Shown: positions 48,201 to 61,201 of the stretch, piece after piece
Position numbering within the stretch: position 1 is the stretch's first letter
Layout: every line of letters begins with the position of its first letter
From: Nageia nagi
Taxonomy: Eukaryota > Pinophyta
DNA: 64,000 bases
Direction of reading: 5' to 3'
NCBI GenBank assembly: GCA_050084985.1
Contig: JBITNC010000001.1
Coordinates: 98,022,001 to 98,086,000 of the forward strand
The notes under the pieces: generated by a model
The model's input: only the letters and a program-made list of their open reading frames with translations
Told to the model about the DNA's origin: nothing
Database searches by the model: none
Program-made: the position numbers and the translations under genes

Positions 48201-50130
48201 ATCTTAAGGAAGCTAAGGAGGTTTCATGACTTTATGGAATATAATAAGTTTAATGCTGACTTATCCTTTGCATATATTAATTTGATTCATATGCCATTTT
48301 ATGAAAAATATTAAAAATAATTAAGCATATTGAATTTCTAACCATCCCCTTATGAAAATATCTATATTTTATCATCACATCAACATTTAATGGCAATGGG
48401 CTCATTGACCTTAAACTCATATTAGTGTAAATGGGCTTACTAAAATCACATTGGTGATGTCTAGGCATTTACCATTTTCATTCTTCATGTGGAAATGAAT
48501 CAGGCATATACCATCACTTGAAAAACTAAGCATAAATAGGGAAAAAACTCATTTATCCATAATAAAATAAGGTGTAAATAAGAACAAACAATTTGTTTAT
48601 AATACACACACAAACTAAAAGATGATTGGGGGCTAACATATCCAGTCATGAACATCCATCAAATTTGGTTGGGGAAAACACATCCAACTATCACTATAAG
48701 CTTATGGAACTTAAAAAACTTTCACCATATAGGTTATTAGAAACCTGCAATCCATGTGAGGGTGAAAACACATCCACTCATAGTCACTAACATTTTTTGA
48801 AATTAACTTTTATTCATGACCATTATTGAGCATCCTTATGGTAATCACTTAATCATCTATCAAACTATATGGATATTAATTGTTGCAACAACCAAGTGTA
48901 ATAGAGCAAATTACTGCATATGAGGTTCACTCTTGTTGATTATAGGTCAATTCATGTGGAGAAATATTCCCAAGTCAAATAAATATTACTTTATTTACCT
49001 TTAAATAGTGTCATAAGGTTAAAGCCTTTTTGAACCACACACAGGGTCTCAAGGTTGACTTAGGATTGGGGGTCTTAAGGTTGCCTTAGGTTTGGGTCAG
49101 AGCTTGTAAGTTACCTTTCCTTTCATACTAGGTCAGAGCCTTTGGTTTTTCCTTTTCTCTTTAGTTAACCATTTTAATGTCCATTGGCATATCATAATTT
49201 CTCCATCCATTTTTTAGTTCAAAAAATCTAAAAAATACACCTTATAGATCCCTATATTTAATCTCAAAAATATAAGCTTTATGTTACCTTCTTGATTGAG
49301 ATATAGCATTGTGAGATCCTACCTACATGAGGAACATTACTCATGTGTATGGGAAAAACCCTAGAATTAGGGTCCCAATAAGTTTCAAGGTGCAACCTAT
49401 TCCTACAGGTGATTTTGGGAGAGAATTTTGGTCTCTTTGGTTATGTGGGAGCTTTGAGACTTCAATTTTGTTTTGTTCATGGTGGTTAGGGAAGTTTGCA
49501 AGCATATAGGGGTTTTATTTTTCCATTTTGTTCATTCAAATTTGGTCAGAATGGCAAGCCATGTAGCCCCAATCTAGTGATACACCACTTTGATTTGGAT
49601 GGAAGGTTGACAAAGTCTTGATGTGAAGTTTGTAGTTTGAGCATTTGGGAGTGTTTTTTCATCTTTTTCCTCAATCGAATATGTTTTTGTTAGGATTTTT
49701 ATTTTGTTAATGCTTCCTACTAGTTCTTATGCTTTTTTAACTATTATGATGGATTTGTTCTAGGTCGATGGCTTGAGATCATGTTGTGTGGTTTACACTC
49801 TTCTCAAAATCAACACATCTAATATGGTTGGAGGTGCCTATTGCTATGATTTTGAGTCTCTAGTGGATCCTTTGGGCCCTAATATATATTATATCTAGTT
49901 GCACCTCTTAGGCAAAGCATGATGATTTTTATCTTGGAGGAAGCTAAGGGGTTGGGATTTTTCTATGTCTTGATGTTATTGTTCATTGAAGATATCCTAA
50001 AAGAGCTTCATTTGGGAGGGTCTTTAGAATATATTGAGGAGGGGAATGGTGGATATATGAAGAGCCCTATCCCTTGGAGAACTTAGAAGAGTGTTTAGTG
50101 ATGGGCTTTGATAGAAAATAATTTTAACAA

Positions 50131-50480
50131 TTCAGGTTTTGACCTAAACTACAAAGGCAACTATAGATGTATGGGTTCTATGGTTGATGATTCAAGGACT
50201 TGAGGATCCACACAAGGGAATATTTGTTCATTGGTAATGCATAGTTTGGGGTTTGAAAACCTGAGTGAGGGAAACCAATATAGAGTTTAGGGTAAAATCT
50301 AAGCAAGGAAAACCATCTATTATTTTTCCAATAATTTCCTTGATGGTTCTTGGAATGAAGGAAAACATTTTGGGCTTGTAATGGCAAACTTGGAGTATGG
50401 ATTTTTTAATACATGGGTGAGAACAAATCTTAGAATCAACACCAAGTGTTGGAGGTGTCTTTCATGTGATCTCTCTATGT
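50131..50480 (+). pseudogene. Ghost reading frame of unknown family
   Basis: One frame runs about 115 codons with three stops. Readable parts are GFDLNYKGNYRCMGSMVDD, SLVMHSLGFENLSEGNQYR and GLVMANLEYGFFNTWVRTN, and it ends K-C-W-R-C-L-S-C-D. I do not recognise it. It could be part of an unidentified retroelement. Confidence 0.3.
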
Positions 50481-52061
50481 TAATTTTTTTCCCTTTGTGA
50501 TGTCTTTGTGGTTTCTTGTCCCTTGTTGTTTCCTTTGGTCCTTATAAAGGAAGATAATTTTAGCATTTAGATTATTTTAGTTGAAGGGAATTCTGAAATT
50601 CCTTATTTCATTTTAGGATATTATTTTTGGTTTTTAATAGTTTTAAGGTTTGGTGCTAGATTTGAATTTAGGCTTTTAGAACTAGCCACATATTACCCCA
50701 TGTCTCTTATGTGAGCTCAATTGTAATATCTTCTACATAAAGGCTTTGTAAAAGGTTAGGATTCCTTTCAAAACACTAGCCTCTAATATAAGAAAAAAAC
50801 ATATAATCTTTTAATTTAGTTTTATTTATCTAATTAAAAACCCAAATAAAAAAATACCTATTTCAAGTACTAATGAGTATTACCTAATAAAAACCAAAAC
50901 AAATAAAATACCTAAATTAAATCCCAATAAATAAAATGAAAAAAAAAGAATATGATGAATATGGTGAGGAGAATCATATCTTATACAAATAGTCCAAGTG
51001 TTGGAAGGCTATGATTCATTAGATAATAAGGACCAACATTATGGATGGATGTACATCAGGTCCAAATTGAAAATATCCATGTAGAGCTAGAGCATATTTT
51101 TAGAGGATGAGGCATGTGTAGATGGAATTTTTGGGGCCACATGATGGTAAAAATAAAGTTTAATTTTATCAATGTGATGGATAATTATGTTATATCTATA
51201 CCTAGATCGAATGTGCTTGACTTCCTCTTAAGATTAGCCTCCATTCTCTATTTCTCCTATCTCTATTAAAACTAGAGGTGTTGCATTCAGATCTCTCCTT
51301 ATGTAGTGTGATTTCTTGACTTCTAGAAGATCTAATGTTAATAATAATGTTGAATCAAATTAGCAATGAACCCTTTGTCCAAGTATCCTTTTACCATGTG
51401 TGTATTTGGGAGCACTCGAAGAGAGGCAAATGGAGAAATCAAGTGCCCAAATTCCCATGAACTCAAATATGGATTGATTTGATATATTGAAGATTCTCAA
51501 ACTCATGAATTAGGAAAGTGTGTAGGTTCCATCCTTTCTTTATATTACACAAAAAATCTCTTCCTCCATGGAATTAAATACACTCACAATAGATCCAAGT
51601 AAAATGGAAATATCATAATTCTAGTAATATTTGTTACCTACAAAAATCATAAAGCACAAGATGCTTGTATATCTGAATATATGTTTATGAAAAAGATAAC
51701 ATAGATTGAAATACATTTTTAGATTTACAGACACAAAATTTTTGATTGGGATCTCCTCTCAACATAATCAAATTAATGCAACCACACCACTAGATTGATT
51801 AAACTATAATCATATCTACCTATAATTGAGGAATATAATATATTTTTTCTATGTAATTAGGTGGGAGGGCATCCTCACCAGCCTTAAAAATTAATAAATT
51901 GATATCATATTAAAAATGATTAAGTAAAATAAATTTCTCATAGTATTGCACTTAAATAGTTAGATAAAAACTTAGAATAGGATAATAACTTTTACTAAGT
52001 TGTTACAACAACTAACAAACAATTAAAAATACATATAACCTACTATATAATAAACTAACTA

Positions 52062-52066
52062 TAATA
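52062..52066 (+). other. Target duplication TAATA of element G
   Basis: TAATA occurs here and at 56877-56881, an exact 5-bp duplication in AT-rich surroundings. Confidence 0.7.
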
Positions 52067-53064
52067 TGTAATATTCTAATTTTTAATTATCAACATTATA
52101 TATATCAGATCATGTGTTAATATTAATATATGGTTAGGTAAGTATTATGTGGCTAAAGTAAGTAGAAAATAATAGAATAAAAAAAGAAAAGAGGGAAAAA
52201 TAAGGGTAATTCTATGTTAAGAGAAATAAGAGAATAATAGTCATTAAAACAAAAAAATAAAATAAAATAAGTATCTCAATGGAGAATTAGGGTTCAGAGG
52301 AATAAAAGAGGAATTAGACTTTATTTTGCACATCTGTTATTGGCATATTTCTCTCTCATTTTGGTTTTGGCTAAAAAGTCATCTCCATTTCTTCTAAGGA
52401 TGAAAACCTTTGAAGACCAATCCCGAGGATGAAAACCCTTATAGATTCAAAGACAAAGGATAACACCCCTAAGTATCCAAAAATAACATATGCAAACCTT
52501 GAGTTTCCTATACCATTGGAGTAGTATCGAATAATTATCATGCCCTAATGAGGCAAACTTCCCTATTTATAGCATGCATGATAAATTATGGCAGCCAGGA
52601 AAGGCCACATCCCATATCTAATGATTATTATTATAGATTTTGAGAATTTTTTAAGCATATTGGTAAAATAAGGGAAACATTTAAGTTTTAGGCACATTGG
52701 ATGATGTTTGAAGACTAATTTCCCTATTCTATTAGTAGATCAACATGGTTTAGATTCCCATTTCAACTAATTTGCATTCCAAGACTCTAACATCCCATGT
52801 GGGGCACTATCTTTAGTTCAAGAAATCATATTTTATGTTTGTGAGTTGATATATAATCATTTTTAGAATTATTTATGGAATTTATCTTCCATATTTCAAA
52901 TCTAATATAAATCTAGTGTTCTGAGTGTTGTATGCTAAAAATTTGAACATTCCTATGAATTAAATTTGTAGATCAGAATTCTATTTAGATAGATTTTATT
53001 TTTATTTGGAAAAATATTGCACTATTGCTAGGGTTTTGAAATTTCTCATAAGTGGGTCATGATA
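52067..53064 (+). repeat. 5' LTR of element G
   Basis: It starts TGTAATATTCTAATTTTTAA and ends GTCATGATA (CA mutated to TA). CCTATTTATAGC near 52560 may be the TATA region. Confidence 0.8.
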
Positions 53065-53065
53065 G

Positions 53066-53077
53066 TGGTAGTAGAGC
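53066..53077 (+). other. Primer-binding site of element G
   Basis: TGGTAGTAGAGC, two mismatches from TGGTATCAGAGC, immediately after the 5' LTR. Confidence 0.65.
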
Positions 53078-53085
53078 TTTGATCT

Positions 53086-53350
53086 TGCCATCATATGGAA
53101 GATCCATTAGATATAATAGATTTATAAGTATTTTGAATAGATCTATAGTATTTTTAACTAGATGTAGTAGATCTAGCATTATTACAAGTAGATCCAATAG
53201 ATCTAGCTATATTTTGATCAAATCCAATAGATCCACTATTATCTTGAGTAGATCTAATATTATTGTGAGTAGATCTAATAGATATACCATTATTACAAGG
53301 AGATAGTGTATATTTGGTATTATTTTGTATAGATCCAACACTAAATTGAG
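53086..53350 (+). repeat. Leader minisatellite of element G with GATCTA cores
   Basis: AGTAGATCTAATAGATC-type units alternate with ATTATTACA-type spacers in steps of about 21 and 30 bp. Both strands are open here only because the repeat lacks stops. It is not a gene. Confidence 0.7.
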
Positions 53351-53574
53351 TAGATCTCATATTTTTAGAAATTTAGACATAGGGTTTTATGGAAGAAAAC
53401 ATTATGGGTATTTCAAATTTAGCATATTTAGGGTTTTATGAGTCAAAGGCCTTCAATAAGTCATCAATATTAGACCAAATTTAGCAGGATCAGAATATTT
53501 TAGTTATAAAAGAAAATCCTACCTCAAAAGAACCAAAAATTACACCAAAAGATAAAGTAAAAGCTTTTGTAGCC

Positions 53575-54320
53575 ATGGGTGACCGTGACCAAAGAGATGA
53601 TTTTGCAACAAAAATATTTGGTGAGATGGTAGAATTATTAAAGGAAATAGGAGCTAGTAACCATAAAATGAATAAGGAAGGAAAATATTGATAGAAAAAA
53701 GTTTCTAAAAACCCTTTAGATCAATGTTTTTACAACAAGCACAACCAAAAATTGATGATGATGATGTAGAATATGAAGCATTATTTGATAAGTTTATGCA
53801 AAAATCAGAAGCCTTTCGTGGAGCTGCAAAATTTTCAAATTATGTGTTAATGAAAGATAGAATATTTAGTGGAAAAAAACTAGCAACAAAACCACATAAG
53901 ATACTATAATAGAAAATGCAAGTTTCAACCTTTAATGGTATTGAAGGTTTATCAGCTAGGGATTGCATTCAAAATTTCAAACCTTCTTCACTCTTGACCC
54001 CATAGGTTAAACATTTGCACTACAATTACCCACATTTAATCTAGAAGGTAAAGCTAGTGAGTGGTGGCATAATGTGATTATCACCCAAGTACATGATAAA
54101 ATCACTACATTTGATGAGTTTATTGAGAGGTTCCTAGAAAGGTTTGAAAATAAGGATGTTGAAGAATATTTTAAGGAGTTGACAACATGTAGGCAAATAG
54201 ATACACTCTCTAACTACGTAGAGGAATTTGAAAGAATTTTAATTATAGTGCATGATATTTCACCCAAAAGAATGATCTATCTCTTTTTGGATGGTCTGAA
54301 AGAACCAAATTAAGAGGTCT
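53575..54320 (+). pseudogene. Gypsy gag (element G)
   Basis: It starts MGDRDQRDDFATKIFGEMV and reaches the gag core: VSTFNGIEGLSARD, SEWWHNVI (about 54059-54078), then an open 54074-54313 with DEFIERFLERFENKDVEEYF, LTTCRQIDTLSNYVEEFER and FLDGLKEPN. This is the retrotransposon gag pattern of W-W, R-F, Y-x-x-x-F and F-x-x-G-L. Stops and a frameshift lie in the first half. Confidence 0.85.
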
Positions 54321-54549
54321 AATCAAATCTTTCTCTCCTCCAACACTCCAAGAAGTTATATAAAGGGCCCTATTACAAGAGCATACTCTTGATCCCTATA
54401 CAATTTCAAAATCAAGTGTGTCACAAAAAGGAAAAGGCATGAAGAAACATCTAAACCATGGAACAAGATGAACGTATGTGAAGAGAAAGCAATTCAGCCA
54501 CAAATACCTCCAACACCATTCTCAAAAAGTATGGATGAAGTTACTAGGA

Positions 54550-54900
54550 ATGAACTAAGAAGGAAAAAGCTTTTCTTTAGTTGCAAGAAGCGTTAGGATC
54601 CTAATCATATATGCTTGATAAAGGGAGAGATACACTACATTGAGGTGAAATCAAAAAGTGATTTAGATAACAAATCATATTCTTCAATTGAAAATGGAAA
54701 TCTAGGAGCAAGAAACTAAAGAACAACTAAAACAAAAACTCAAAGAAAAATCAAATGGTAATACACCTCATGTTTACACTTCGCTTGTTACTTTATTAGC
54801 TCTGCATTATGTACCTCAATTCCTTACCATAAAAGTATTAGGAATATTTTTAGTAGCTCTTTATAATAGCAATTTGATTGATGTTGAAGGGAGTTCTTGC
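54550..54900 (+). pseudogene. Zinc knuckle and protease remains (element G)
   Basis: RRKKLFFSCKKR, a stop, then DPNHICLIKGEIHYIEV matches the gypsy knuckle with its first Cys replaced by Phe. About 100 bases on, ALHYVPQFLTIKVLGIFLVA and LIDVEGSS occupy the protease position. The active-site D-x-G has an extra residue, so the enzyme should be dead. Confidence 0.6.
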
Positions 54901-55437
54901 ATTACTAGTTTCTTCATACTTAGCAGTATGTTTCATTTCTATGGGAAGCATTGTTTTAACCAAATTACAATTTCAATATTAAGAGATGCATTTCCAACCA
55001 TTAGAGACTTTGGTACTGCTTGTTTTAAGCTTGAGTATGGGAATCAATTTCAAGCTTTTTCACACATGTCATACACATTTAGTTCAACCTTGGAACAATA
55101 ATATAAAAAGGTATGTGGATTGAATTGGATAAAAGAAGTTGCTCATGATAAAGTTATTGATTTTCTTCTTTTCTCAATTAAAACATATGGGCTAGGAAAC
55201 TTCACTTATGAATTTAAAGATAAGGATAATGAAATTGTTATACATTCAAATTTTAGTCCTTATTTCATTAATTTGATCATTAGCTTGATCTCATCCATAT
55301 ATGATATAGCCATGAGAAATAATGAAGATATAAGTTTGGATGATTGTAAGTCACTATTTGTTGTTAGAAAAAGAAGAAATCAGACCTATCATTCAATCAC
55401 TTTCCCAACAACTCATCCATTATCATTGTTTGTATAT
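54874..55437 (+). pseudogene. Unidentified reading frame after protease (element G)
   Basis: Two open pieces, 54874-55101 and 55120-55440, are joined by a short stop-containing gap. The second reads NWIKEVAHDKVIDFLLFSIK, GNFTYEFKDKDNEIVIHSNF, SLISSIYDIAMRNNEDISLD and ends SITFPTTHPLSLFVY. It lies where RT should start but has no RT motif. It is less decayed than the gag in front of it. It may be a captured host segment or an element-specific protein. Confidence 0.4.
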
Positions 55438-55874
55438 TGATACCCATGCATGGTACAACTATAAGGAGTGTTAGAACACTTCATTTAGATGCATTTTGGG
55501 AATGTGAACAAACCTATTTTACTATTGTAATTAAAAAAAATAGAAGTTATTAATTATCTAAGATTGTTTAGGTAACAAGGAATTAGTTGGGTTTTCACTT
55601 TATTTGGATGTATATGGATATATGGAACAATTCCTATATAACCTTGGTGAAGTATTATTTGGGTAGTATATAGGTTTGGCATTCTTCTTTGATAAGAAAC
55701 CAAGGTTGGAACAATTTGGAAGAATAATTTTGATGTTGTTTTTTACATATAACTTTGGATATTTATCATGGAAACATGTTAAGAATTTCTTGAGGTCAAT
55801 GGGATCATTCTTGGTCATGTTATGAATTGATTTGATGGAGCTTGTGATTGTATTGCTTGAGGAAAAACAATCTT

Positions 55875-55881
55875 AGGAGGG
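55875..55881 (+). other. Polypurine tract of element G
   Basis: AGGAGGG lies seven bases before the 3' LTR start at 55889, on the plus strand, agreeing with the gag orientation. Confidence 0.65.
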
Positions 55882-55888
55882 TATGTAT

Positions 55889-56876
55889 TGTAATGTACTA
55901 ATTTTTAATTATCAATATTATATATATAAGGTGGTGTGTTAGTAATAATTATGTGGTTTAGGTAAGTATTATATGGCTAAGGTAAGTGGAGACTAATAAA
56001 ATCAAAAATAAAAGGGGGGAAAATAAGGGTAATGCCACATTAAGGGAAATAAGAGCATGATAGTTACTTAATTAAAATAAAATAAAATAATTCCCTCAAC
56101 AAAGAATTAGTGTTCAAAGAAATAAAAGAGCAATTGGAATTCTTTTTGCATATCTATTGTTGACATAATTTCTCTCTCATTTGAATTTTAGCTAAAAAGT
56201 CATCTCCATTTCTCTTGAGGATGAAAATCCTCTTAAGACCAATCTCTAAGGATGAAAAACCTTAGAGATTTAGAGATAAAGGATGACACCCCTAAGTCTT
56301 TGAAAATAATAGATGAAAATATTAAGTTTCCTATACCATTTAAGAAACATTGAAGAATTATTATTCCCTAGGGAGGTAGACTTCCCTATTTAGAGCATGC
56401 ATGATAGATTCTGGTAGCCAAGAAAGGTCACATTCCATATCTAGTGATTATTATTGTAGATTTTGAGAATTGTTTAAGCATATTGGTAGAAATAAGGGCA
56501 ATGTTTGATTTTGAGGCATATTTTATGATGTTTGAATATTGAATTCCCTATTCCATAAGTATATCAACAAGGTTTGGATGCCCATTTTAGCTAATTTATA
56601 TTCCAAGAATCCAACTTCCCATTTGGGGCACTATCTTTAGTTCAAGAAATCAGATTTGATGTTTATGAGTTGATATATAATCATTTATGTATTTTATCTT
56701 CCATATATTAGATCTAATATAAATCCAATGTTGTGAGTGTTATCTAATGAGCATTTTAGCAATACCATGAATTAAATATGTAGATCAAAATTCTATTTAG
56801 ATACATTTTATTTTTGTTTGGAGAAATATTACACTATTGCTAGGGTTTTAAAATTTCTCAAAAGTGGATCATCACA
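55889..56876 (+). repeat. 3' LTR of element G
   Basis: It starts TGTAATGTACTAATTTTTAA and ends GGATCATCACA, followed by TAATA. It aligns over its whole length with 52067-53064. Confidence 0.8.
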
Positions 56877-56881
56877 TAATA

Positions 56882-59800
56882 TTTTTAACATGAAAGAATC
56901 TAGAACCAAGGTCCATGTATTAAATGTATATGCTCAAAATACTCTCTTGGGTAGATGAGCACTGTGTATATATATAAAAAGATTGATGGAGAAAAAGCTA
57001 GGGGATCCATAGATCATAGTTGGAGATTTTAATACGTTGTAAATTTGTTTGAGAAATTGGATGGCATCCTAGATGCACCATAACTTTTTGTAATGAATGA
57101 TCTTCAAAATTTTATTGATAATTTAAGGCTTATTGATTTATATTTCCATCATAGCAAATACACTTGGAATAGTAGGAGGGCATGATTGGTGTTGTTCATG
57201 AGTTGATTAGATAAAATCTTAGGATCATAGGCTTAGATATGTATATACCCAAACCTTATTCTAAAATCCCTACCCATAATCAAATCATACCATAATCCCT
57301 TGATGTTGGAAGTTTAAGTTTAAGAATTAATAAGAACCCCCTTCCATTTTGAAAATATGTGGCTTAGCTAAGATTCAAGAGTGACGAAATGTGATAGTAC
57401 ACAAAACTAAAATATTTGAGATAATTAACCAAAAAAATATAATATATCAAATTAAAATTAGAAACAAATAATATAAAGAAAATTGACAATCGAATTGAAA
57501 GATATGGGATTACCTAGGAACTTATAAAAGAGGAAAAGGAGGCCTTATGTAGATTCCATATAACTTTGTTAAATGAATATAAGCATTAGAGATAAAAATT
57601 TAGAGTAACATGGTTCAAGGTCAGTGATTATACCACTAGATTTTTTAATATGGCTACCTTCAAGCATAAGGTGACAAATGGAATTTGGCAAATCAAGGAT
57701 GATCAAGAAATTATTACTCGAGATCTAAAAATAATCAAAGAAATTAAAGTTCATTTCTTTCATAATTTATTATCACTGGAAGAGACACCTAATGAAAGAA
57801 TAATGGAGGAAATCCTAGAACATATTCCCTAAATGATATTAGAAGATCAAAATCATAGGTTAACAAGACCATTCTCCTTCTTAGAGATTATGGCTACAAT
57901 TTTTTCTATGGAACATAATAAAATTCCAAGTTTGGATGGATTTCTCATTAAATATTTTTTATTTTTAGGCACATTATGGGGAAGGATCTATTCAAGGAAG
58001 TCCATGAGTTTTAAACATTAGCCAAATTTTGAAATCTTGGAATGCAAAATTTCTAGTGCTAATTACCAAAGTCAATGATGCAAAGGAGTTCAAATGCTTC
58101 TACCCAATTAGCTTATGTAATGTAATCTACAAAATTGTGATCACGATATTGGATAATAAACTCAATTTTTTTTTTTTTACAAAATATCATTTCTCCCAAG
58201 AATAAATAATTATTTATGGAATAATTGAGCTCCATGAGGTCCCACACTCAACTCAAACAAGGAATGAAGAGGCTTTCTTCCTAAAATTGTATATGAAAAA
58301 GGCATACGATCGGGCTAACTAGTCTTTCTTGGATAAAATATGTGAAAAATTGGTTTTTCTTAGATATGAAATTATGGATCCAATAATGCATATATATGGC
58401 CTCCTTTACAATATTAATCAATGGGGAAGCTACGAGTTTCTTCCAATCTCATATAGGTATATGACAAGATGATCCTATATCCCCATATTTGTTCATTATA
58501 ATGGTATAAGTTCTTGGTAGAAGAATTGAGAACTAGAAAGTTATAGGAAAGATTAAATATCTTGCTTTATCCTTTCCCTAAATACAATAACTTGTAATCA
58601 ACTTATGGATGATACAATTATTATAGGGAATGCATATGTGATGGATGTTAAGAATTTTCAAAATATTCTAAAGGACTATGAAGGTGCAACACAACAATAA
58701 ATTAACCTTGAAAAAAGTAAGTTATTTTTCACTCATACCCTTATTTTCTAGATAATGAAAAATTATAGGCATGTTTGAATGCCAACTTGAATCCCTTCCA
58801 AGTATTTACTATGGAATGCTAATATTTTTTGGGCCTTCAAAGGAATCATTATGATTAAATTTGTTGGAAAGATTTCAAAGGAAACTTGCAGGGTGGACGG
58901 GTGCAACTCTAAGTCTAGCAAGAAAGTGCTTCTTGGTAAAGATAGTCTTACAAATATTTCTAGTCTAATATGCATCAATTTTTAAGGTTCCTATAGGATT
59001 TGTGATAAAATTAACTAGATCTATAATAAATTTCTTTGGACTAGAATGGAGGAAAAGAAAAAAATGGCATTGGTCAACTAAGAAAAAGTGTGCAAGCAAA
59101 AGATGGATGGTGGGCCCTGTTTGAGAACTATCAAGCAATTTAATAGTGCTCTCATAGGCAAATTGGCTTGGAAGCTTAGTGGTAATGAGAATAGAAACTA
59201 GGTTATAAAATGTCAATCAAAATATTTGGAACCTAAAACCAACTTCCTTATAATAGATCAAATTATAAAATGTTCATCCTTCTAGAATAGTTTGATGAAA
59301 GTTAGAATAATTCTCTAGAATAATTCTTCTTGGAGATTATGGGATGTGAAACTAATTCATTTTTGGAATGATGAATGGGTAGGTAATGAACCTTTTTGTT
59401 AAGAAGAGGGGATGAAGGATTTATATAGATTGGGTTTAAACTCCATTAGCCTTATTATTCAATATTATATCCAAGATGAAAATGGGAAAAGATCTTGGAT
59501 GAAACTACAACCTCCAAATCAAAACCTTAAAACTGTAGTAGATATACAAATGAAATACTTAAACTTATTCCAATTCCATCGATTGATAGAATAAAATAAT
59601 CCTTTATTTAAAAGCTAGGTAATAATGGAAGCTACATAGTCAAATTAGGCTACAAATCTCTCAATATTCCTTCTATCAAAACCTTCCTAGAAAAGAAGAT
59701 TTGGATCAAAGGTATAACACCAAAAGTTTACTATTTTCAATGGTTGATTTATGAAAATAGGATTTTTATGCTTGATAATTTAGGAAGAAAGGTATGATTT

Positions 59801-60150
59801 CCCCAACCAATGCTCCTTTTATTTTAAGGATGAAAAAATTGCAAAGCACTTATGTTTTCATTATCCCTATACTAAGGAAATATGGAAAGAAATTATGGGG
59901 GATAAAATTTAGAAACTAAAAAATTACAATCTCATAAGCTATTACCAATGGTCACCAATCATGGAAGATAGATCTAAAAGGAAGTGGTAGTCCTTTGCAC
60001 TTCCACATATTCTTTGAAAATTTTATAAGGAAAGAAACCATATAATATTTCAAGAGAGGATAATGACATCACAAAGATTAATTGATAATATTATGTAAAG
60101 GAATGATGAGAATTTGGGAGTTTGCAATAAGAAGCCCCTTAATCAAAACC
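56882..60150 (+). pseudogene. LINE ORF2: endonuclease, RT, thumb, zf-RVT
   Basis: Endonuclease parts are VHVLNVYAQNT (about 56910) and IIVGDFNTL (about 57017-57043). The linker piece NGIWQIKDDQEI opens at 57650. RT motifs are YMKKAYDRAN (about 58290) and the catalytic Q-L-M-D-D-T (about 58600-58620), where the family has F-A-D-D. The thumb shows FNSALIGKLAWKL (about 59140-59180). zf-RVT lies at about 59700-60000 with HLCFHYPYTKEIWKE, and KERNHIIFQE is near the end. The N-terminal half of the endonuclease is missing at the G junction, so this copy may be 5'-truncated. Confidence 0.8.
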
Positions 60151-61201
60151 TTTTTGATAAAGAGGTAGGGGTGACTATGATATCACATGAGTGGGGTGGC
60201 ATGTTAGCTTCACATGAATACCATAGGTAAGTTATGGATTGATGAGATTAGAACCATTAATCAAAATACCAAATGAAATACTAACATTGGAAGAGAAAGA
60301 TGTTGAAGAGGTGATAATTATGGTGAAGGCAACTTTCCAAAGTCACTTTCTTTTCAAAATTTCATTGTGTAAAATGATAGGCCAAAAGTGAATGGAGACA
60401 AAAAACATAGGAATATATTCAAAGAGGATCTAGTTTTTTGGGATATTCTTTTCAATAGTGGTATCAGGGGATTTATGGAGGCCTTGGAAGGTTACAGTTA
60501 GGATTGGTGTTAATAGATTACTAAATCATGGGATGAAGGAAGAGTGATGTAGATGGTGTCTAGTTTTTTATTAATATCAAACTTATTGAGGTAGCAACAA
60601 AGATGATAAATTCTAGAGTGAATAATTGTAGAGAGATGAAAGCATCCATGAAGGATGTAATAACTTTATTTAGTTCAAGGGAACTAGTGCCCAATAGGAG
60701 AAAATTTGCATATCCCATTTATTTAATTACCTATATATGGTATGAAATTACTAAGGTGATTATCACATTAATCATAATTTAAGAGTGATACACTAAAATC
60801 TACAACCACCACTTTATCCTTTTATCCCATTTTAGAGGTAGATTTGAGATGAATTTGCTTACTTTTTGTTTCAATCACTAGATATTTACATTCATAGAAA
60901 TAAGTACAGTATTCCTATTCACTAGATATTGATCAAGATTTTGGTCAATTTTATGTATAGGAGGGCTAGGTTTATAGTCCCTCTATAATAATTTATCCCT
61001 AACTCTCCTCATATGGATAATCAACCTTCTACCCCTATTCACCCCCACCTCCACTATTTCCTTTCCCACTCTTGACATCCCCACCTCCCTTAATTTCCTT
61101 TATGGATTGCCCCCCACCATCCTTATCCCCTTTTGTTATCCTCTTATCTTCTTCTAAGTCCTCTGATCATGGGGATGTATTAAACTCTCATAATTAATTT
61201 C
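60151..61201. other. Unassigned, with a pyrimidine-rich tract
   Basis: No domain was found. The plus strand at about 60990-61170 is strongly C/T-rich, which is unusual here, and would encode mostly Pro, Ser and Leu. Confidence 0.4.

Larger units (their letters stand above)
48201..52066. other. Unassigned DNA between LINE ORF1 and element G
   Basis: No LTR pair or known domain was found. One plus-strand stretch looks more coding-like than the rest and is listed separately (50131-50480). Confidence 0.4.
52067..56876 (+). mobile_element. Element G, gypsy-like with gag but no RT or integrase
   Basis: LTRs 52067-53064 and 55889-56876 (about 1 kb each) flank a 2.8-kb interior with a primer site, a tandem-repeat leader, gag, zinc-knuckle and protease remains, an unknown frame and a polypurine tract. 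RT, RNase H and integrase are absent and there is no room for them. The layout resembles the TR-GAG type of non-autonomous elements. Confidence 0.8.

Noticed and set aside
53052-53360. Overlapping frames on both strands with Ser-Arg-Ser-Asn repeats
   Set aside because: They only translate the GATCTA minisatellite.
54874-55437. Envelope-like protein of element G
   Set aside because: No signal peptide, transmembrane pattern or position after integrase supports it; left as unidentified.
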